This document shows, piece by piece, positions 52,204 to 61,738 of a DNA stretch of 64,000 nt. The stretch is from a bacterium UBP8_UBA817 (GTDB taxonomy: Bacteria > Margulisbacteria > Marinamargulisbacteria > UBA817), in NCBI GenBank assembly GCA_002296285.1, contig DBHX01000055.1, positions 8,736-72,735 of the forward strand. Reading direction: 5' to 3'. A program made the translations under genes and the position numbers. Each line of letters begins with the position of its first letter. Position 1 is the first letter of the stretch. The notes below the pieces were generated by a model. It was not told the origin of the DNA. It did no database searches and worked only from the letters and a program-made list of their open reading frames with translations.

Positions 52204-52851
52204 ATGAACTATTTGCTACCATTTCGGTTTAATTATTTTTATCCAAAATTTAAAAAGCAATCCATTACTATTTTGGATGTTGGGTGTGGAAATCAGTCCC
52301 CAACGGTGACCAAGAAGTATTTTCCCCATTGCGTTTATCATGGTGTGGATCGAGCCAATTACAATAACAGTGATCAAGACATGGCATTAATGGATGCCTA
52401 TTTTGAATTGGATTTAGAGACCAGTGCACTCGATGAACTGTCCGATAACTTTTATGATTTAATTGTTTTGTCTCATGTCATTGAGCATATTGATAATGGC
52501 TTGGATGTTGTCGAGCGATTATCGAAAAAATTGAAATCAGGTGGGCATATTTATATTGAGTATCCGTCATTGAAATCATTGCAATTGCCATCGGCACAGG
52601 GGTCCCTCCATTTTTGTGATGATGATACCCATAAGCGCTTGTATCATATGATGGATATTGCCAATCAATTAATGGCCAATGGCTGTCGCATTATTGTTGC
52701 TAAAACCAGGCGAAGTAAAATTCGGTTATTTTTATCCCCGATTGGTTTTGTTTTTAATATCTTTTATTTTTTATTGAAAGGTAACATTCATTCTTGGCTC
52801 ATGTGGGACATCTTTGGTTTTGCTGAGTTTATCATTGCAAAGAAACATTAG
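52204..52851 (+). CDS. Class I SAM-dependent methyltransferase with membrane-like C-terminus
   Basis: 215 residues. SAM-binding motif I is ILDVGCGNQSPTV (residues ~23-35), followed by VYHGVDRANYN, and motif IV region FYDLIVLSHVIEHIDNGLDVVERLSKKLKSGG, so it is a Methyltransf_11-type enzyme. The C-terminus has a hydrophobic stretch IGFVFNIFYFLLKG that may attach it to the membrane. Substrate unknown; glycan or lipid would suit the hydrophobic tail. It is single, 109 bp from its divergent neighbour. Confidence 0.8.
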   Translation: MNYLLPFRFNYFYPKFKKQSITILDVGCGNQSPTVTKKYFPHCVYHGVDRANYNNSDQDMALMDAYFELDLETSALDELSDNFYDLIVLSHVIEHIDNGLDVVERLSKKLKSGGHIYIEYPSLKSLQLPSAQGSLHFCDDDTHKRLYHMMDIANQLMANGCRIIVAKTRRSKIRLFLSPIGFVFNIFYFLLKGNIHSWLMWDIFGFAEFIIAKKH

Positions 52852-52922
52852 ACGGACGCTAATATAGGTGACGATTGTGTTTGTTTGTGATAATTTATTC
52901 ATAGATTAACTGAGGAGTTTTT

Positions 52923-53927
52923 ATGTCTAAAAAATATCGAGTTGGGGTGGTTGGCGCAACTGGTGTGGTTGGTCAAGAAATTATAAAAATTTTGGAAGCT
53001 AGAAAGTTTCCAGTTCAGTTATTGCGATGTTTTGCTTCTGAACGGTCCTTGGGTCAAACGGTTGAATTTAACGGTCAACGCATTGATGTTGAGGTGTTAA
53101 GCCAGGAAACATTGACCGATTTGGATTTTGCACTGTTTTCAGCGGGGTCTTCCATCTCGAAAGAATATTGTCCAATTGCTGCTGAGAGGGGGATTGTTTG
53201 TATTGATAATACGTCGCATTTTCGAATGGAAGAAGGCATTCCATTGGTAGTTCCAGAGGTAAATAAAGATGCATTAAAAAATCATAACAATATCATTGCC
53301 AATCCCAATTGTTCTACGGCACAAATGATGGTGGTATTAAAACCCATATTAGATGCGGTTGGTATTAAACGTGTGGTGGTATCCACCTATCAATCTGTTT
53401 CTGGTGCAGGGTCTTCGGCAATCAAAGAGTTGGAAGATCAATCCCGCGCGAATTTGTCCGGTCAAGAACTGGCACCGAAAGCGTTTAGCGCACCGATTGC
53501 CTTTAATGTGATTCCTCAGATTGATGTTTTTTTGGACAATGGATACACCAAAGAAGAAATAAAAATGATCAATGAAACAAAGAAGATATTGGGAAGTGAC
53601 GATATAAAAGTAACTGCAACGACGGTTCGTGTTCCCGTTTTTGTGTCTCATAGTGAAGCCATTAATATTGAAACTCAGCAATATTTATCAGCGGATGATG
53701 CCAGAAAATTATTGGCCAATACCCCTGGGGTAAAAGTTGTTGATGATCCAGAAAAATTAAAATACCCAACCCCACGTGATGCGGCGGGTAAAGATGATGT
53801 TTTGGTGGGACGAATTCGTCAAGATGTTTCGATTGACAATGGCATTGAGCTTTGGTGTGTTGGTGATAATTTAAGAAAAGGTGCGGCCTTAAATGCGGTT
53901 CAAATTGCTGAAGCATTGATTGCGTGA
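52923..53927 (+). CDS. asd: Aspartate-semialdehyde dehydrogenase
   Basis: 334 residues. It makes aspartate semialdehyde for lysine, threonine, methionine and DAP synthesis. NADP motif VGVVGATGVVGQEI, catalytic Cys in NPNCSTAQM (near 129), STYQSVSGAGSSAIKELE and RVPVFVSHSEAINIE are all present. GAGGAG-like ribosome site and an extended -10 (TGTGATAAT) precede it. The TGA overlaps the next GTG start by 4 nt. Confidence 0.97.
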   Translation: MSKKYRVGVVGATGVVGQEIIKILEARKFPVQLLRCFASERSLGQTVEFNGQRIDVEVLSQETLTDLDFALFSAGSSISKEYCPIAAERGIVCIDNTSHFRMEEGIPLVVPEVNKDALKNHNNIIANPNCSTAQMMVVLKPILDAVGIKRVVVSTYQSVSGAGSSAIKELEDQSRANLSGQELAPKAFSAPIAFNVIPQIDVFLDNGYTKEEIKMINETKKILGSDDIKVTATTVRVPVFVSHSEAINIETQQYLSADDARKLLANTPGVKVVDDPEKLKYPTPRDAAGKDDVLVGRIRQDVSIDNGIELWCVGDNLRKGAALNAVQIAEALIA

Positions 53928-54520
53928 GAACGGTACCCCATTCAGCCGTTGTTGATTATTATAATGACTGTGCGTTAAGCATTAAGGATGATGCCAAGGC
54001 CATGGGCTGGTCATCGAGATTTAATCAACGATTGCGCTTTGACGTGTTTAATTACTTGGTTGATTTTACTGGGGTATCTGTATTGGATGTGGGTTGTGGG
54101 GATGGGGCCTTTTTTCATTATTTAGTGGATCAGGGGATGGATGGCGGTTATAAAGGTATCGATATTTCCAAGCACATGGTTCAGCGGGCACATGCCCGTT
54201 ACCCTGGGATTAATGTGCGTCAGGCTGATTTTTTTGATGTTCAGGATGATTATGATGTGGTGGTATGTTCGGGTGGATTGAGCATGTGTTTTGGGGATCC
54301 CATGCATTATTTATCGGCGGCGATTGATCAGTTGTTCTCTATTTCATCGTCTCATTTAGTATTTAATTTACTGAGTGATCATGCCCCATCAACGTCCGAT
54401 AAATTTAATCAGTATCACCCGGCCAGTGTATTGGATCTTTGTTTTAAGAAAACACCTTATGTTACCCTTCACCACGGTTACTTACCGAATGATTTTACAT
54501 TGCATATGGTAAAAAGTTAA
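53924..54520 (+). CDS. Class I SAM-dependent methyltransferase
   Basis: 198 residues, starting at GTG 53924 in the GTGA overlap with asd. SAM motif I VLDVGCGDGAFFHYL, acidic-loop strand YKGIDISKHMVQRA, motif II region QADFFDVQDDYDVVVCSG, and FNLLSDHAPS follow the Methyltransf_25/11 pattern. No substrate can be named. Translational coupling to asd may be incidental. Confidence 0.82.
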   Translation: MRTVPHSAVVDYYNDCALSIKDDAKAMGWSSRFNQRLRFDVFNYLVDFTGVSVLDVGCGDGAFFHYLVDQGMDGGYKGIDISKHMVQRAHARYPGINVRQADFFDVQDDYDVVVCSGGLSMCFGDPMHYLSAAIDQLFSISSSHLVFNLLSDHAPSTSDKFNQYHPASVLDLCFKKTPYVTLHHGYLPNDFTLHMVKS

Positions 54521-54526
54521 TCGATA

Positions 54527-55240
54527 TTATTTTTTTATAAATATTGCGTGTCCATTGATGTTATGAATAAACAAACGATCGTTTTTATCTTTCTCTTCGT
54601 TAACTAATTTAATAATGCCGCTGCAGTTTAGGGCCCCGTAATCATCAAAAACAATGATTCCGCCAGGAACTAGTTTTGGCCATATCCAATCCATAATGCT
54701 TTTTGCTGAATCATAAACATCAACATCAATATGGCAAAAACGAAAAACTTCATTTTGATCAATTTGATGACTGGTTTCTTCTGGAAATACGCCTTCTAAG
54801 ATTTTTGTGTTATTTAAGTTTAATTTTTTTAATAAATTTTCCACATCACTTTTTGATGTATCCGAATGTTCTCCATCATAATAATTATTATCATTTTCTC
54901 CAGATTTAACGACGCCTTTAAATGTGTCACAAAGGTATACTTTGCTATTTGGGCAGTGTTTTTTTGATTGATATGCAATTAGTGCTCCGCTACCCCCTCG
55001 CCAAGTTCCTATTTCTATGATTTCACCGGACAGTTTTTTTGATTCTTTAATAAGATTCCACAATTCGTAACACCGATGATAGGTTGAGAGTGTATTTAAT
55101 TGGACTTTATTGTAAATCAAATTAAATTCTTCATTATTGAGCCAAGGTGTGTATTCATTTGTATTGATTAGCCCGATGTTTATCCTAAATTTTCGTGCCA
55201 TTCTTTTTATTGGTTCTTTGATGTACGTTATTAATCGCAT
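54527..55240 (-). CDS. TylF/MycF-type O-methyltransferase-like protein
   Basis: 237 residues. GEIIEIGTWRGGSGALIA is the SAM motif I as found in TylF/macrocin O-methyltransferases and cephalosporin hydroxylase-like relatives; KVYLCDTFKGV, the segment with LEGVFPEETS, CHIDVDVYDSAKSIMDWIWPKLVPGGIIVFDDYG and the C-terminal HAIFIKK complete the pattern, including the Asp residues that bind Mg. It probably methylates a sugar of a surface glycan (inference from family and the polysaccharide genes nearby). It is AT-richer than the neighbours and convergent with the methyltransferase at 53.9 kb. Confidence 0.8.
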   Translation of the reverse strand: MRLITYIKEPIKRMARKFRINIGLINTNEYTPWLNNEEFNLIYNKVQLNTLSTYHRCYELWNLIKESKKLSGEIIEIGTWRGGSGALIAYQSKKHCPNSKVYLCDTFKGVVKSGENDNNYYDGEHSDTSKSDVENLLKKLNLNNTKILEGVFPEETSHQIDQNEVFRFCHIDVDVYDSAKSIMDWIWPKLVPGGIIVFDDYGALNCSGIIKLVNEEKDKNDRLFIHNINGHAIFIKK

Positions 55241-55360
55241 GGTTATATCGTATTACAAATTCAACCCAATTAATAACTATTTCAAACATTAAAACGACGC
55301 CTTTTATTTGTTCAAACAATATGAGAACTTAAATTATAAATGGTTAAAGTGTGAATTATT

Positions 55361-55795
55361 TTAAAGGCTCTTTTTTTTAAGTGAATACCCGCACCCAGGC
55401 ATCGTGGTTTGCCCGATTCGTTTTGACCTTGGGTATTCCCGGCAAATCAATGGCCGTCGCTAATAAATACTGCATTTTCCGTTCTTTAGGTAATTGCATG
55501 AGTAGATCATGATTTGATCATTTTTGTACCAACCTTTGAGTGTGAAATTGTATACAAATGTGTACCACCAGTTAATGATTTTTAAGAATATGGGTGTTTT
55601 ATTGATTCGATTTGATACCCCAACCGCAATATTTTGACAGCAAACCCCACGCTGTTTGCATTGTCCAATTATGGGGTCTTTCGGATGCCAGAAAGTGGTG
55701 GCCCAGGTGAATAAGCCATCCATATCACGGATGAGTTGGAGAATAAATCGTAAGATGATTTTCTTGAATAAGACAATTTTTTTTATTGCATTCAC
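55361..55795 (-). pseudogene. YkgJ-type CxxCxxCC cluster-binding protein with in-frame amber stop
   Basis: The first 111 codons (55460-55795) contain QCKQRGVCCQNIAV and end CNYLKNGKCSIY before TAG (55460-55462). In the same frame beyond the TAG the text is RRPLICREYPRS and MPGCGYSL, up to TAA at 55361. In the YkgJ family the expected text is 'C.iY..RP..CR.YP...PGCGY', so the stop splits a recognisable gene at the family's CxxYxxRPxxCR block. All eight or so Cys are preserved across the break, which argues for a recent nonsense mutation, or readthrough. The N-terminus is basic and hydrophobic. Confidence 0.7.
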
Positions 55796-55932
55796 TCAAT
55801 GATTTTAACTGTTTTTTAGATTTGCGAGTAGTGATAATAATTGATTCTTTTATCGGGTATCTTATGAAATAATAAAGTTATATCCATTGAGTTTTATGCC
55901 AAGTTTTATGTTGGGGGTTTTGAGTAATCATC

Positions 55933-57372
55933 ATGATAAATTTTAAACGTATTTTATTAAGAAATTATCATTTTTCACAAATTGTTTTCAAAAATTTGTC
56001 ATGGATGATTTTCGCTAGCTTTATTGGAAAGCTATTTAAGTTTTTTCTGATGGTGTTTTTAGCACGATCATTTACGCCAAGTGGGTTTGGTGACATTAAC
56101 TATTTAATTGTTTTATCTGCCTTTTGTTTTAGTTTGTCAGAAATTGGATTATCCATGATGATTAATCGTGAATATCATCAGGAAAACCTCCCTAAGGAAC
56201 GGTTGATTTCAGCGGGTTGGATGCTCAAGGTTCTTTTGGTTATTTCAAATGGTTTATTTTGTTTTTTTGCGCTTTTTTTTGTCTCAAAAAGTTTGTTTTT
56301 GCCATTCATTGTTTTTTCACTGATGAATGCGCTGGATAGTTTGAAAGGCTACAAAATTGCACTTGCAAGAGTGGAGAATAACCAACAATATGAGGCGGTT
56401 TGTTTTATTGTTGAAACTTTTTTTACCACTATTTTTGCCATTGGCTTTGTTACTTATTTCAAAAATATTACGTCATTATCATTGGCATACTTTGTCGGTT
56501 CATTATTGTCTAGCATTTATATTTGGCGAAAAACCCAATGGATATCCAGGCCTTTTCTTCAGGCAAAAAAAACCGATGTGATGTATTTGTTTAAGAAAAT
56601 TCTCCCATTTATTTTCTCATCATTTTTGACGATTGCATTGGTTAGTGTCGATACCATTATGATTAAGTGGCTGTTGGATTCAACATCGTTGGGTTACTTT
56701 CAAGCGGGATTAAAGATTACCGATACCGTGTTGGTTTTTCCAGCACTGATGATTACGGCAGTGTTTCCATTTATCTCAAAAAAGAGTCGGCAGACAGATG
56801 AATTGATTCGCATGGGTAAAAGCATCACTTCGGTCTTGTTAATGGTGTCTTTCCCAATTATTTTTGGTGGGATTTATCTGGCGCCAGGTTTAATTTCTGG
56901 CATTTTTGGAACTTTGTATGAGTCGTCTACGTTGGTGTTTCAATGGCTTCTTATTGGCACATTTCCAGTATTTTTACTTTCTTATCTTAATGGCGTTTTA
57001 TTGGTTGTTCACAAAGAATCACTGTCTGTGATGTGGTCGTTTGTTGGGTTTGTTTTGAATGTTATTTTGAATTTTTTACTGATTCAAACGCATGGTATTC
57101 TTGGGGTTGCTTTAAGCACCGGTATTTCTCGAGGGATTCAGCTCATATTCGTAGTTTTTACGATCGTCTTTATATTTAGGCATAGTATGATTCATTTGGG
57201 GTATTTAGTGAAATATTTAGTCATGTCCATATTAATGGTTGTGGCATTAACTTGTGTAAGTTTGTATATTTCCCATGTTGTTGGATTGATTGTCATTGGA
57301 ATGTTCATTTATTTTCTAATGCTTTTTCTAACAAGAGATCGATTGTTATTTAAATTAAAAGATAGTTTATAA
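55933..57372 (+). CDS. Polysaccharide flippase (Wzx/MATE-like, MOP superfamily)
   Basis: 479 residues with about 12-14 hydrophobic segments. The N-terminus LSWMIFASFIGKLFKFFLMVFLARSFTPSGFGDIN is typical of O-antigen/teichuronic-acid flippases, as are VSVDTIMIKWLLDSTSLGYFQAGLKI and the late LNVILNFLLIQTHGILGVALSTG. It would move undecaprenyl-linked glycan units across the inner membrane. It opens the surface-glycan cluster that runs to 63.8 kb. Confidence 0.88.
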   Translation: MINFKRILLRNYHFSQIVFKNLSWMIFASFIGKLFKFFLMVFLARSFTPSGFGDINYLIVLSAFCFSLSEIGLSMMINREYHQENLPKERLISAGWMLKVLLVISNGLFCFFALFFVSKSLFLPFIVFSLMNALDSLKGYKIALARVENNQQYEAVCFIVETFFTTIFAIGFVTYFKNITSLSLAYFVGSLLSSIYIWRKTQWISRPFLQAKKTDVMYLFKKILPFIFSSFLTIALVSVDTIMIKWLLDSTSLGYFQAGLKITDTVLVFPALMITAVFPFISKKSRQTDELIRMGKSITSVLLMVSFPIIFGGIYLAPGLISGIFGTLYESSTLVFQWLLIGTFPVFLLSYLNGVLLVVHKESLSVMWSFVGFVLNVILNFLLIQTHGILGVALSTGISRGIQLIFVVFTIVFIFRHSMIHLGYLVKYLVMSILMVVALTCVSLYISHVVGLIVIGMFIYFLMLFLTRDRLLFKLKDSL

Positions 57373-57412
57373 TATTGTAAGCGTTTAAATATTGGGGAAA
57401 GTGGCATAGGGA

Positions 57413-58372
57413 ATGGAATCAAAGAATTTATTGGGATTAAATATTACAACATCTGTTCAACAGTTGATTTTAAATTCGAAAGCATTTGAGCACATTGAAT
57501 TTATTGGAATTACGGGTAGTGTGGGGGCCGGTTTTAAATCCATCGAAAGCAATGATTTAAATGATGTTGATTATTTTGTTGTGTCAAAATCTTATCATTC
57601 CGATGATAAGCAGCGGTTGGAAGACGAGTTAAACCTCATTCATAAAACAAAGTTTACAGATATTCAGTGGTTTAACACGGCGCATTTTTTTAATCGGTGC
57701 AATGCGTTGAATATCGATCAATATTTATTTGATTTAATTTATGGTGCTTCGATTATTTATTATACAAATGATGATGCACGTACACGATTTGATGTATTAA
57801 AACATAAAACGTATAACATAACATCTCATAGCGCAACTGGGGCTTTATTGACACGGTTATGGTGTCTTTTGGGGCCGGTGTCTATTGCCAATGGCCAATT
57901 GGTTTTTCATCCTGAATTGGCCATGCCTCAGTTTAAAAAAATGTATGCATCGATTATTGATGCAACGTTAATTGTTGAAAAAAAATATGATTTGTTGTCT
58001 TTTGAAGATAAAAAAAAGCGGTACGAAACCACATTGTTTTATAATGATTCGTTTCATTCTGAAGACTTGAACCATTTGGGGCAATCAACTGGGGCCATTT
58101 CACTTCATGTGATTTATGAAAACTTAATGAATCTATTTTTTTCAAGATATTTAAGTTTAGCAAATCCGTTAATTTTTAAATTGAATTATCCGAATAAGAA
58201 AGAGTTGTTATGGAGTTTTATTCATCGTTCTCATTGGATTCGCATTAATGCGTTTATGTTTCAATATAAAACATTAAGAATGATTAAAAATGCCACGCAC
58301 CCTTTTGATACTGTTCTAGCTAAAAAAATTAATGTTCGATTAAGTAAAATATATGATGAGGTTATGAAATGA
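57413..58372 (+). CDS. Nucleotidyltransferase-like protein in the glycan cluster
   Basis: 319 residues. The segment FIGITGSVGAGFKSIESNDLNDVDYFVV (residues ~26-52, quoted piecewise: GITGSVGAGF then NDVDYFVV) has the GSxxxG...DxD layout of the pol-beta-type nucleotidyltransferase fold, which transfers NMP to a hydroxyl. The remainder is helical and not recognised. It overlaps the phosphodiesterase-like gene by 4 nt (ATGA), so the two are translated together. It could nucleotidylate a glycan precursor or protein; that is inference. Confidence 0.6.
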   Translation: MESKNLLGLNITTSVQQLILNSKAFEHIEFIGITGSVGAGFKSIESNDLNDVDYFVVSKSYHSDDKQRLEDELNLIHKTKFTDIQWFNTAHFFNRCNALNIDQYLFDLIYGASIIYYTNDDARTRFDVLKHKTYNITSHSATGALLTRLWCLLGPVSIANGQLVFHPELAMPQFKKMYASIIDATLIVEKKYDLLSFEDKKKRYETTLFYNDSFHSEDLNHLGQSTGAISLHVIYENLMNLFFSRYLSLANPLIFKLNYPNKKELLWSFIHRSHWIRINAFMFQYKTLRMIKNATHPFDTVLAKKINVRLSKIYDEVMK

Positions 58373-59595
58373 ATAAAAAAGTTGTATTTATTTTATCGGA
58401 CGCGTTTCGTTATGATTATGTTTTTAAGCATGACCTTGCATTCTTAAAGCAGAAAGTCATGAGTAATCAGGTGCATTTAATAGAAAATATTCATCCCAGT
58501 ACTGGGTTTTGTGAAATAGTGGAATATGTCACTGGGCAATCATCTCTTGAGCATGGGTTATTATCTCAAATTACGGTGTCTCATGATTGGTTTGAGAAAA
58601 AGTCGCCATTTTATATTCGATTTCTTGGATTTGTTTTTCGAATGGCTTTTTTTAAAAGAATCAGAAAAATACGAGGTGTTTTTCAGTTGATCATGGAATA
58701 TCTATTGAGTTTTTCATCACTCCCCAAAGAAATGTTACGTGTGAGGTATAATATTCCCCCACATTTTTTACCATTTCTTGTTCCGACGGAATCAAAGTAT
58801 GCGTATGATTCTCCAGATTTTTTTGGTTCTAAAAATTTATTCTGTTGGATGAAATCAAATAATATCCAATATGATTTGGATGGGTTTGTTAAATACAATA
58901 AAGTGGTTGGTACAGATCAGGATCGAATGAATGAACTATTGCAAAAAGTAGAGAGTGATTCTTTAAAAGATTTTACATTAATTTATTTGGGGGTGGGGGA
59001 GCTTGCTCACTTTTTGAGTATGGATGACCCTAAATTTATCGAAGCGATGCAGGTGTACGATCGAAATGTGGCGTCTATATATTCCGCATTGGTCTCATCA
59101 GACAATGATTTTGAACTGGTGTTACTTGGTGATCATGGCATGGTGCCCGTTTCGTCTTATATTAATATTGAGCCACACATTCATCGAATTGCGGCCTCTT
59201 TGAATTTAACCTTATTTAAGGATTACATGTATTTTATTGATTCAACCATGGTTCGTATTTGGATAAAGGACACATCACTTGTTTCACCCTTTGAATCTGA
59301 ACTATTCCAAGTAATTGGGGAATCACTTGAAACAACCGGGGATATTTTTGGTTATTTAGACGCTTTTAAGCCAGATTATGGCAATGTTATTGCATTGTTG
59401 AAGCCCGGGGTTTGTTTTTATCCAGACTTTTTTAATAACCGAAAAAATGTTGGGATGCATGGTTATTTAAATACAAACCATTATCAAAGTGGGGTTTTGT
59501 TTCGATTTGGCCCGAATGTTGTTGGTAAGACAGAAGCGTCGTTGGAATTAAAAGATGTTAGTTCCTTTATAATGGATGAAATTTATGACCGTTAA
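58369..59595 (+). CDS. Alkaline-phosphatase-fold phosphodiesterase/phosphotransferase-like protein
   Basis: 408 residues. VFILSDAFRYDYVFKHD at the N-terminus supplies the first metal-binding Asp, HPSTGFCEIVEYVTGQSSLEHG the Ser/Thr nucleophile region, and ELVLLGDHGMVPVSSYINIEPH the DHG metal motif, with a late GMHGYLNTNH. This is the layout of type I phosphodiesterase/nucleotide pyrophosphatase and phosphoglycerol transferase relatives. No signal peptide or membrane helix is evident, so it is probably cytoplasmic. Coupled by ATGA to the nucleotidyltransferase-like gene and by a short overlap to the GT2 gene. Confidence 0.7.
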   Translation: MNKKVVFILSDAFRYDYVFKHDLAFLKQKVMSNQVHLIENIHPSTGFCEIVEYVTGQSSLEHGLLSQITVSHDWFEKKSPFYIRFLGFVFRMAFFKRIRKIRGVFQLIMEYLLSFSSLPKEMLRVRYNIPPHFLPFLVPTESKYAYDSPDFFGSKNLFCWMKSNNIQYDLDGFVKYNKVVGTDQDRMNELLQKVESDSLKDFTLIYLGVGELAHFLSMDDPKFIEAMQVYDRNVASIYSALVSSDNDFELVLLGDHGMVPVSSYINIEPHIHRIAASLNLTLFKDYMYFIDSTMVRIWIKDTSLVSPFESELFQVIGESLETTGDIFGYLDAFKPDYGNVIALLKPGVCFYPDFFNNRKNVGMHGYLNTNHYQSGVLFRFGPNVVGKTEASLELKDVSSFIMDEIYDR

Positions 59596-60622
59596 ACCGA
59601 CGATTGCTTGTGTTATTCGTACATTAAATGAAGCCAAGTATTTAAAGGAAACGATTCGTCGAATTTACTTGCAAGAGGGGGTTCATGTTTACGTTATTAT
59701 TGTTGATTCAGGATCAACTGATCAAACCGTGCAAATTGCGCTAGATATGAAGTGTATTGTAAAAACTATTCATTCATCTGAGTGGTCTTGGGGGCGTGCT
59801 TTAAATGTCGGCATTGAAGGTGTTGATGCTGATTTTATTTTTTTAACTTCTGCGCATTGTTTTTTTCCAACAAACCAAGAGTTGTTAAAGGCCATTCGAT
59901 TAATGCAAAATCTTGATGTTTTGTATGGTCAGCATATTCCTATTCCTGATGTGGATCCATTTGAGGAGTTTGAACTTTATCAATCGTTTCCAGATGAAGA
60001 CTTTGTTGACTTATCCTATGACGCGATTTTCAATGGGCGAGGCGTTGGCATTTCCAATGCCTGCTGTTTATTTCGAACAACGGTTTGGCACCGATTAACA
60101 TTTGATGAGTCACTGAGTAGTGCCGAAGATTTTTATTGGGCGCTTGAGGCATCAAAATTGAATTTTCGTATCGCTTATTCCTCTCAAATTAAACTGTATC
60201 ATTCGCACCCTTTAGATATTCAAACCATTTATAAACGGTGGTATTTTAGAGCGCGAGAAATATTAAAGCTTATGCATGGTTCAAATATTTTAAGAATGAA
60301 TGTAAAGCGCCGAATTTTATTGAAAGCCCGTCGTCAATTTCCCGTTTTATTTTCTACGTATGTTTTTTATAAAGACTACTCTGCGATGCATCGATTCTTT
60401 GCAAGACATCATTATATGAAAGCTTCGCATATTTGGTCCTTTTTACTGATTAAGCACACCGCTGTTTTTTTTGCTAATAAAGATTATTATAAAAATCAAA
60501 TGGATGTTCGTTATAATGATACGCTTGCCATTCCTAGGTTTATTAAGAAACGATTCTCTTCTCTTGAAGCGTCAATGGATTTTGTTCAGGGGTTAACTCC
60601 TGAAAATATTCCATTTCATTAA
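59576..60622 (+). CDS. Family 2 glycosyltransferase
   Basis: 348 residues. GT-A fold: ACVIRTLNEAKYLKETI, VIIVDSGSTDQTVQIA (first Asp), WSWGRALNVGIEGVDADFIFLTSAHCFFP, and GVGISNACCLFRTTVW with FDESLSSAEDFYWALEA as acceptor/catalytic region. It transfers a sugar from a nucleotide donor; donor unknown. The start is ATG 59576, or ATG 59585 with a smaller overlap to the previous gene (20 or 11 nt). A basic C-terminal half may attach to the membrane. Confidence 0.88.
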   Translation: MKFMTVKPTIACVIRTLNEAKYLKETIRRIYLQEGVHVYVIIVDSGSTDQTVQIALDMKCIVKTIHSSEWSWGRALNVGIEGVDADFIFLTSAHCFFPTNQELLKAIRLMQNLDVLYGQHIPIPDVDPFEEFELYQSFPDEDFVDLSYDAIFNGRGVGISNACCLFRTTVWHRLTFDESLSSAEDFYWALEASKLNFRIAYSSQIKLYHSHPLDIQTIYKRWYFRAREILKLMHGSNILRMNVKRRILLKARRQFPVLFSTYVFYKDYSAMHRFFARHHYMKASHIWSFLLIKHTAVFFANKDYYKNQMDVRYNDTLAIPRFIKKRFSSLEASMDFVQGLTPENIPFH

Positions 60623-60676
60623 TTTGATGCTTGAAATCGTCATTTTTCATGGTTTTTTTGTGTTAAAATTTAAATC

Positions 60677-61738
60677 ATGCTAATGCAACGTTTGATTGGT
60701 AAAATGTATCGTTCAATTTTAGAGCGAATTATCGTTGCCTTTCCAGTATCTAATGTGAATAAACAATTGGATATTCCAACAAAAATATTGATTTCTAATG
60801 GCGCTCATTTGGGTGATTTAGTGAATGCCACCACCCTGTGCCATGCGTTGAAAAAAGCTGTTCCTCATATTGATATTGGGGTGCTATGTGGGTCTTGGGC
60901 AAAGGTTGTTCCCATTCATCATCCGGCCGTTAATCGGGTGCATATTGTGGATCATTGGAAGCACAATCGATCCCATGCATCATTTTTTAAAAAAGTATAT
61001 GAGTTTTTACATACCTTTTGGGTTGCCCGACGAGAGATTAATCGGGAACACTATGATATGGTCATTGATACGTATTGTTATTACCCGAATATGAGTATTC
61101 CGCTTTATTTTACCAATATTCCGACCAGAATGGGGTTTTCGAGTGGGGGGTGTGGGTCGCTTTATCATGTGAATCATCCGGTCGGGCTTCCATTTGAGCA
61201 TCATATGTTGGATTATCTGAATCAATTAATTCAGTCAAAGTTATGCCTTGAGTTAGAGTGGGGGAGCAACCCATTGGTTGACGGTATTCAAGAAACAGCC
61301 ATGGATAACCCGTATGTATGCATTCATCCAAGTTCAAATAACCCGTTGTTTTCATGGGCCATTGACGATTGGGTGGCGGTTGTTCACAATTTGCATCAAC
61401 AGGGCCGATCGGTGGTGATTACGGGGTTTGGAGATAAAGATCAACAGGTGGCAGATGCCATATTAGAGGCATGCCCCCGGGTAAATAGTTTGGTTAATCA
61501 ATTGGATTGGCGGGAGTTTGTTTTGATGATTAAATCGGCGGACTTGGTCATTTCCGTTGAAACTGTGGCCGTTCATATTGCGGCATTGAATCATGTGAAA
61601 TTGATTGCGCTTTATTTTGGCCAATCCCAAGAAAACTTTTGGCGCCCGTTTGGTTCCAATGTTGAATTGTTAAGTCCAATAAATCAAGTGAACGCTGAAA
61701 TGGTGATTCAAAAGGTAATGGCTTTCTATGACGGATAA
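60677..61738 (+). CDS. Family 9 glycosyltransferase (heptosyltransferase-like)
   Basis: 353 residues. GT-B fold of the ADP-heptose:LPS heptosyltransferase family: ILISNGAHLGDLVNATTLCHALKKAVP, VHIVDHW, PTRMGFSSGGCG in the N-domain; CIHPSSNNPLFSWAIDDWVAVVHNL, VVITGFGDKDQQVADAI and ISVETVAVHIAALNHVKLIALYFG in the donor domain. It suggests LPS or an LPS-like glycan. ATG 60677 is used; ATG 60683 is possible. It overlaps the next gene by 11 nt. Confidence 0.88.
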   Translation: MLMQRLIGKMYRSILERIIVAFPVSNVNKQLDIPTKILISNGAHLGDLVNATTLCHALKKAVPHIDIGVLCGSWAKVVPIHHPAVNRVHIVDHWKHNRSHASFFKKVYEFLHTFWVARREINREHYDMVIDTYCYYPNMSIPLYFTNIPTRMGFSSGGCGSLYHVNHPVGLPFEHHMLDYLNQLIQSKLCLELEWGSNPLVDGIQETAMDNPYVCIHPSSNNPLFSWAIDDWVAVVHNLHQQGRSVVITGFGDKDQQVADAILEACPRVNSLVNQLDWREFVLMIKSADLVISVETVAVHIAALNHVKLIALYFGQSQENFWRPFGSNVELLSPINQVNAEMVIQKVMAFYDG

